Shown piece by piece: positions 63,471 through 64,000 of a stretch of DNA of 64,000 bases. The DNA is from an uncultured bacterium (GTDB lineage: Bacteria; Bacillota_I; Bacilli_A; RF39; UBA660). The position numbers and the translations under genes were made by a program. The stretch covers positions 141,226-205,225 of the forward strand of contig CAMVPB010000001.1 in assembly GCA_947169285.1 (NCBI GenBank), in the 5' to 3' direction. Position 1 is the first letter of the stretch; every line of letters begins with the position of its first letter. The notes under the pieces were generated by a model. That model was not told the DNA's origin, made no database searches, and was given only the letters and a program-made list of their open reading frames with translations.

Positions 63471-64000
63471 ATGGAAAAATATGATACTTTAAAATACTAT
63501 AATCAAAATGCTGAAAAATATTGTGAGCAAACTAAAAATGGAGATATGACAGAATCTTACAATCGTTTCTTATTATTGTTACCAGATAGAGCATATATTC
63601 TAGATTTTGGATGTGGTTCTGGTAGAGACAGTAAATACTTTTTAGAAAAAGGATATACAGTTAGGGCAATTGATGGATCAGAAAAGTTGTGTGAATTAGC
63701 TAGTGATTATATTGGTCAAAAAGTTGAATGCATGAAATTTGATGAATTATCAGAAGAATCTAAATATGATGGAATATGGGCTTGTTCATCAATCTTACAT
63801 GTAGAAAGAGAAAACTTACCTGATATACTAAGAAAAATGATTAAAGCACTAAAAGAAGATGGAGTAATTTATACATGTTTTAAAATTGGAAATCAAGAAA
63901 TAGTACAAGATGGAAAATATTACAATTATATTACAAAAGAAATATTAGAAGATATGCTTAGACAAATTGATCCAAATTCAGAAGTATTAGATTATTATGA
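63471..64000 (+). CDS. Class I SAM-dependent methyltransferase (truncated by window end)
   Basis: AYILDFGCGSGRDSKYFLEKGYTVRAIDGSEKLCELA; ggagg RBS at 63461-63465. Confidence 0.88.
   Translation, partial: MEKYDTLKYYNQNAEKYCEQTKNGDMTESYNRFLLLLPDRAYILDFGCGSGRDSKYFLEKGYTVRAIDGSEKLCELASDYIGQKVECMKFDELSEESKYDGIWACSSILHVERENLPDILRKMIKALKEDGVIYTCFKIGNQEIVQDGKYYNYITKEILEDMLRQIDPNSEVLDYY

Overview
AT-rich, low-GC Bacillota-type chromosomal window (Bacilli/Erysipelotrichia-like and spore-former-like by gene content; exact taxon not determinable here) centred on the replication origin. oriC lies at about 34.15-34.4 kb. Leftward (-) are dnaA, dnaN, a ComK-like gene, recF, gyrB, gyrA, SRP RNA, tadA, dnaX, ybaB, recR, bofA, holB, ricT, trmN6-like, rsmI, pth, mfd, spoVT, tatD, rsmA, yabG, veg, spoVG, yabP, yabQ, divIC, tilS, ftsH and a parA/parB/DUF951/abgT/ychF block. 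Rightward (+) are rpmH, rnpA, yidC, jag, a prepilin-like gene, mnmE, mnmG, rsmG, noc, then (after a - strand class A PBP) rpoE, prfA, prmC, spoIIR, ytaF-like, murA, an SGNH-like gene, rpmE, rpiB, spoIID, spoIIQ-like, spoIIID, a complete Agr quorum-sensing locus (including an unlisted 32-aa AgrD), csp, hpf and secA. The most unusual region is 59.4-64 kb, directly downstream of secA. There, small accessory genes are separated by boundary modules that each carry a displaced copy of the last 45 bp of secA (PCGSGKKYKQCCGK-stop), terminator-like hairpins and clustered TTTAGATAC(G/C)(A/T)TTT repeats. This looks like an integration hotspot or cassette array using the secA 3' end as its attachment site. 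Other notable items: two parS palindromes beside gyrA, a perfect Noc-binding palindrome inside dnaX, a run of identical non-canonical DnaA boxes (TTATTAACA), a ComK homologue lacking the C-terminal tail, and an SGNH-family protein lacking its catalytic residues. All calls come from reading sequence and the supplied translations; no searches were run.
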